Source: Spirochaetales bacterium
GTDB lineage: Bacteria; Spirochaetota; Spirochaetia; Sphaerochaetales; Sphaerochaetaceae
Direction: 5' to 3'
Length of the DNA: 9,764 bases
NCBI GenBank assembly: GCA_028723145.1
Contig: JAQYFM010000036.1
Location: forward strand, 1-9,764
Shown here: positions 7,740 through 9,764 of the stretch, one piece after another
How positions within the stretch are numbered: the first letter of the stretch is position 1
Layout: each line of letters opens with the position of its first letter
The notes under the pieces: model-generated
Told to the model about the DNA's origin: nothing
What the model saw: only the letters and a program-made list of their open reading frames with translations
Databases searched by the model: none
Made by a program: the position numbers and the translations under genes

Positions 7740-7750
7740 AAAATTAGGTA

Positions 7751-8728
7751 TTAAGTTGTTCCTCTTCTAACCAAGCTGACATTCATAATTGTGCAACCGG
7801 TAGCAGCTCTTTCATCCTTAAGATTAATTAAAGTTGATACAGCAAGCTCTGCCATTTCTTTAATTGGTTGATGAATAGTTGTTAGAGGAGGAGTAGTGTA
7901 TGTTGCGATTAAGGAATCATCAAAGCCAACTACTTTAAGATCGTCAGGAACCCTTAAACCTTTAGTAGATGCTACTTGGATAACCTGGCTCGCAATGATA
8001 TCTGAGGAAGCAAAAACACCATCTGTTGAAGGTCTTTCGCTTAATACTTTATCAATAAATGCAGTATAGTCGAGTCTATCATATAGCTCTGGAGGGTATG
8101 TAAGACAAGTAAAATTAATTCCTTTTTCTCTACAAACCTCTTCAAAGCCAATAGAGCGTTCATCTGCAGGCATCTTCCTGCCTTGAATACCAGCAAGGCT
8201 AATTACATTTTTGCAGCCCTTAGAAATTAGTTCTTCAGCTGCTAATCTACCACCTTGTCTATTATTACATTCAATTGCAAAAGAGGCCCCTTCTGGATTT
8301 CTTTCTATTGCTACAACAGGAAATTCATTTGTTTCAATTTTTTTGGTTGCAAATCGTCCAGAGCAAAGAATTAGACCACAAACTCTATTTTCTCTACATC
8401 GATTTATCATTTCTAGCTCAGCTACTTCATCACCCTTAGTAACAAATACCATTAGAGAATAACCCTTTTCTCTAGTAGTATTCTCTATGTTTGAAAGAAG
8501 ATCAGAGAAAAAAGGATGAGCAATATGAGGTAGGATAACCCCAATAATGTTAGATGAAGACTTTGATAGAGAACGAGCAAGTGCGTTTGGTTGGTAGTTT
8601 AATTTCTTAACAGCAGCTTCAACCTTTTCTCTAGTCTCTTTGCTAATATATCCGCGATTATTAAATACTCTTGAAACAGTACCAATACTAAGGCCTGTCT
8701 CCTTCGAAACATCCTTTATTGTAGCCAA
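7751..8728 (-). CDS. LacI-family transcriptional regulator
   Basis: A 325-residue repressor of normal LacI/GalR length. An N-terminal helix-turn-helix, TIKDVSKETGLSIGTVSRVFNN (3-24), has TVSRVFNN as its recognition helix. The hinge helix NALARSLSK (48-56) follows, then a periplasmic-binding-protein-like effector domain starting IIGVILPHIAHPFFSDLL and including SSDIIA (241-246) and VVGFDDSLIA (266-275). It should bind an operator upstream of the operon and release it on binding a sugar, plausibly sucrose, fructose or a galactoside; the ligand is inferred from neighbours only. The start codon is TTG (8728-8726), supported by the strong GGAGGTGA site 7 nt upstream and by MATIKDV, the usual LacI N-terminus. 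The gene sits inside the operon, directly after GH32, so its own level probably follows operon expression. Confidence 0.95.
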   Translation of the reverse strand: MATIKDVSKETGLSIGTVSRVFNNRGYISKETREKVEAAVKKLNYQPNALARSLSKSSSNIIGVILPHIAHPFFSDLLSNIENTTREKGYSLMVFVTKGDEVAELEMINRCRENRVCGLILCSGRFATKKIETNEFPVVAIERNPEGASFAIECNNRQGGRLAAEELISKGCKNVISLAGIQGRKMPADERSIGFEEVCREKGINFTCLTYPPELYDRLDYTAFIDKVLSERPSTDGVFASSDIIASQVIQVASTKGLRVPDDLKVVGFDDSLIATYTTPPLTTIHQPIKEMAELAVSTLINLKDERAATGCTIMNVSLVRRGTT

Positions 8729-8735
8729 TTTAAGT

Positions 8736-8743
8736 TCACCTCC
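8736..8743 (-). promoter_or_regulatory. Strong RBS for the TTG-started LacI gene, overlapping the GH32 stop
   Basis: GGAGGTGA (- strand, 8743-8736) is a near-perfect Shine-Dalgarno sequence 7 nt before the TTG. Its last three bases are the TGA stop of the upstream GH32 gene, and GGAGG encodes the end of Trp-Arg. A ribosome ending GH32 would sit on the LacI start site, which suggests coupled translation. This site decides the TTG start, since no in-frame ATG lies at the N-terminus. Confidence 0.85.
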
Positions 8744-9764
8744 AGATAAACTCTTTTATTTTTAAGTTAGAAGATGAGATCCTAACACCTTTATGATAAA
8801 CGTTTTTATCCTTAATTTCAAAGGAAGAAAGCTCTTGATATGTGCTATTAGAAATTTCAATAATCTCTTCATCAATGAAGATGTTTAGCTTATTATCATG
8901 GCTATCAAAGATTACCTCTTCAGATCCAAATTTTAGCTTACCAAGACTAGAATCATAACTAATACTTTGACCTTGGATATCACCTGTAAAAGAACCTTCT
9001 GTTACTAGATATAAAGCATTTTCTTCACTTGAATAGGTGTTATGATACTCTCCATTAGCTTTAAAATGCTTTAATAAATCCTCATTAGGTTCAAGAGTTA
9101 AGTTGTCACCAATAAGGCCAACCTTTCTAATAATACTCATTGCCCCTGTAGTATTTAAGTGTGGAGTTTCTACTCTTAGCCAAGATACCATATAGGTATC
9201 ATCAAGACCAGTAAAGCTCTGTGATGCATAGTTTAGCTTTGTTAAGAACATGTTCTTACGTTCACCAATCAGCTTTAAACCACTATCATCAATTTGTGCT
9301 TCAAAGTAAAAACCATCAGCAGAGGTAAAGAATAATCTATCATTAACCACGTAGATATCAGGACACTCCCAAGCATCCTTTGCCTCAAATTTATTAACTA
9401 GCTCATATGAGCCATAGTTATCGATATAAAGTGCAAAGGTATTCTTCTCCAGCCACAGAAGTAGATATTTTTTACCTTTATAGATAAAGAGTCTTGGGTC
9501 TCTTTCATCTTCAACAAAGTTAGGGATAATTACCTCACTATTTGTGAAGTTAAAACCATCTTCTGAGAATCGTCTCTCTTGAAAGAATTTCCTTTCCCCC
9601 TTTATGTTTGCAACTGTATATGCAAATTCTCCATTTAAAGCAGAACCAGAGAAAATTACCCACTTATCATCTTTTGGAAGAAATACTGGATCTTGCTCTT
9701 TAAAGTTTACTAAATCTTTTGAAATAGCATGTCCCCAAGACATATTATTCCACTTCTTAGAAAC
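8736..9764 (-). CDS. Beta-fructosidase (sucrose hydrolase), glycoside hydrolase family 32, N-terminus beyond the window
   Basis: An invertase-type enzyme that hydrolyses sucrose or fructo-oligosaccharides. The frame stays open to the window edge: VSKKWNN precedes the first in-window Met (9743), and WNNMSWGHAISKDL is an internal GH32 motif, so the true start and the WMNDPNG nucleophile motif lie to the right. The window holds 342 codons. Counting that Met as residue 1, FSGS (31-34), ERDPRLF with the transition-state Asp82, and WECPDIY with acid/base Glu126 are all present. The C-terminal end retains LNIFIDEEIIEI, typical of the beta-sandwich module. About 210 residues follow Glu126, so the enzyme looks compact compared with the roughly 480-residue sucrose-6-phosphate hydrolases. 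With a fructokinase and alpha-galactosidase alongside, unphosphorylated sucrose is the likelier substrate. It is the first in-window gene of the operon. Confidence 0.93.
   Translation of the reverse strand, partial: VSKKWNNMSWGHAISKDLVNFKEQDPVFLPKDDKWVIFSGSALNGEFAYTVANIKGERKFFQERRFSEDGFNFTNSEVIIPNFVEDERDPRLFIYKGKKYLLLWLEKNTFALYIDNYGSYELVNKFEAKDAWECPDIYVVNDRLFFTSADGFYFEAQIDDSGLKLIGERKNMFLTKLNYASQSFTGLDDTYMVSWLRVETPHLNTTGAMSIIRKVGLIGDNLTLEPNEDLLKHFKANGEYHNTYSSEENALYLVTEGSFTGDIQGQSISYDSSLGKLKFGSEEVIFDSHDNKLNIFIDEEIIEISNSTYQELSSFEIKDKNVYHKGVRISSSNLKIKEFIWR

Noticed and set aside
7730..7741. Upstream TTG start for the GH13 gene adding residues MEIN
   Set aside because: The TTG overlaps the GGAG ribosome site that correctly serves the ATG at 7729, and family members begin at about the MERKWWKE position.
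9741..9743. First in-window ATG as the start of the GH32 gene
   Set aside because: It falls inside the conserved WNNMSWGHAISKDL motif, the frame stays open to the window edge, and the nucleophile motif would be missing.
1..9764. CRISPR array, insertion sequence or phage remnants
   Set aside because: No spaced direct repeats, terminal inverted repeats, transposase or integrase-like proteins are visible, and all genes are intact housekeeping or metabolic types.

Overview
The window is an AT-rich bacterial segment that joins the end of a ribosomal RNA operon to a plant-oligosaccharide utilisation operon. Intrinsic terminators, Shine-Dalgarno sites and a 5S rRNA make it clearly bacterial. TGA acts as a stop codon (fructokinase, GH32), so it is not a mycoplasma-type code. 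A relaxed lipobox (TTFS-C) and a 5S loop reading GTGAAACG, rather than the GTTAAGC usual in Firmicutes, lean towards a host-associated low-GC spirochaete (Treponema or Bullifex-like). This assignment is tentative.

Layout on the + strand: a complete 5S rRNA (12-127) is followed by two or three stacked hairpin/terminator structures (144-293). Next come a single-gene sodium:solute symporter unit (351-1781) with its own promoter and terminator, and a single-gene unit for a predicted lipoprotein (1874-3064). The lipoprotein joins a small beta domain resembling the C-terminal domain of SAM hydrolases to a CX5R tyrosine-phosphatase domain. A bidirectional terminator (3072-3096) separates these genes from the convergent operon.

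Layout on the - strand, in transcription order from the right edge: GH32 beta-fructosidase (8736-9764, N-terminus beyond the window), LacI-family repressor (7751-8728, TTG start), GH13 oligo-1,6-glucosidase-like enzyme (6107-7729), PfkB-family fructokinase (5237-6103) and GH36 alpha-galactosidase (3102-5240). The gaps are 21 bp or less, two junctions overlap or nearly do, and no terminator lies between the genes, so they read as one operon.

Together these genes form a coherent pathway for raffinose-family oligosaccharides and sucrose. GH36 removes galactose, GH32 splits sucrose into glucose and fructose, the kinase makes fructose phosphate, and GH13 releases glucose from alpha-glucosides. The LacI protein is the likely local regulator. 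No sugar transporter is visible; it presumably lies upstream of GH32, outside the window. The free-sugar enzymes suggest uptake without phosphorylation. I found no strong candidate for a wholly new system. The least ordinary item is the phosphatase fusion lipoprotein.
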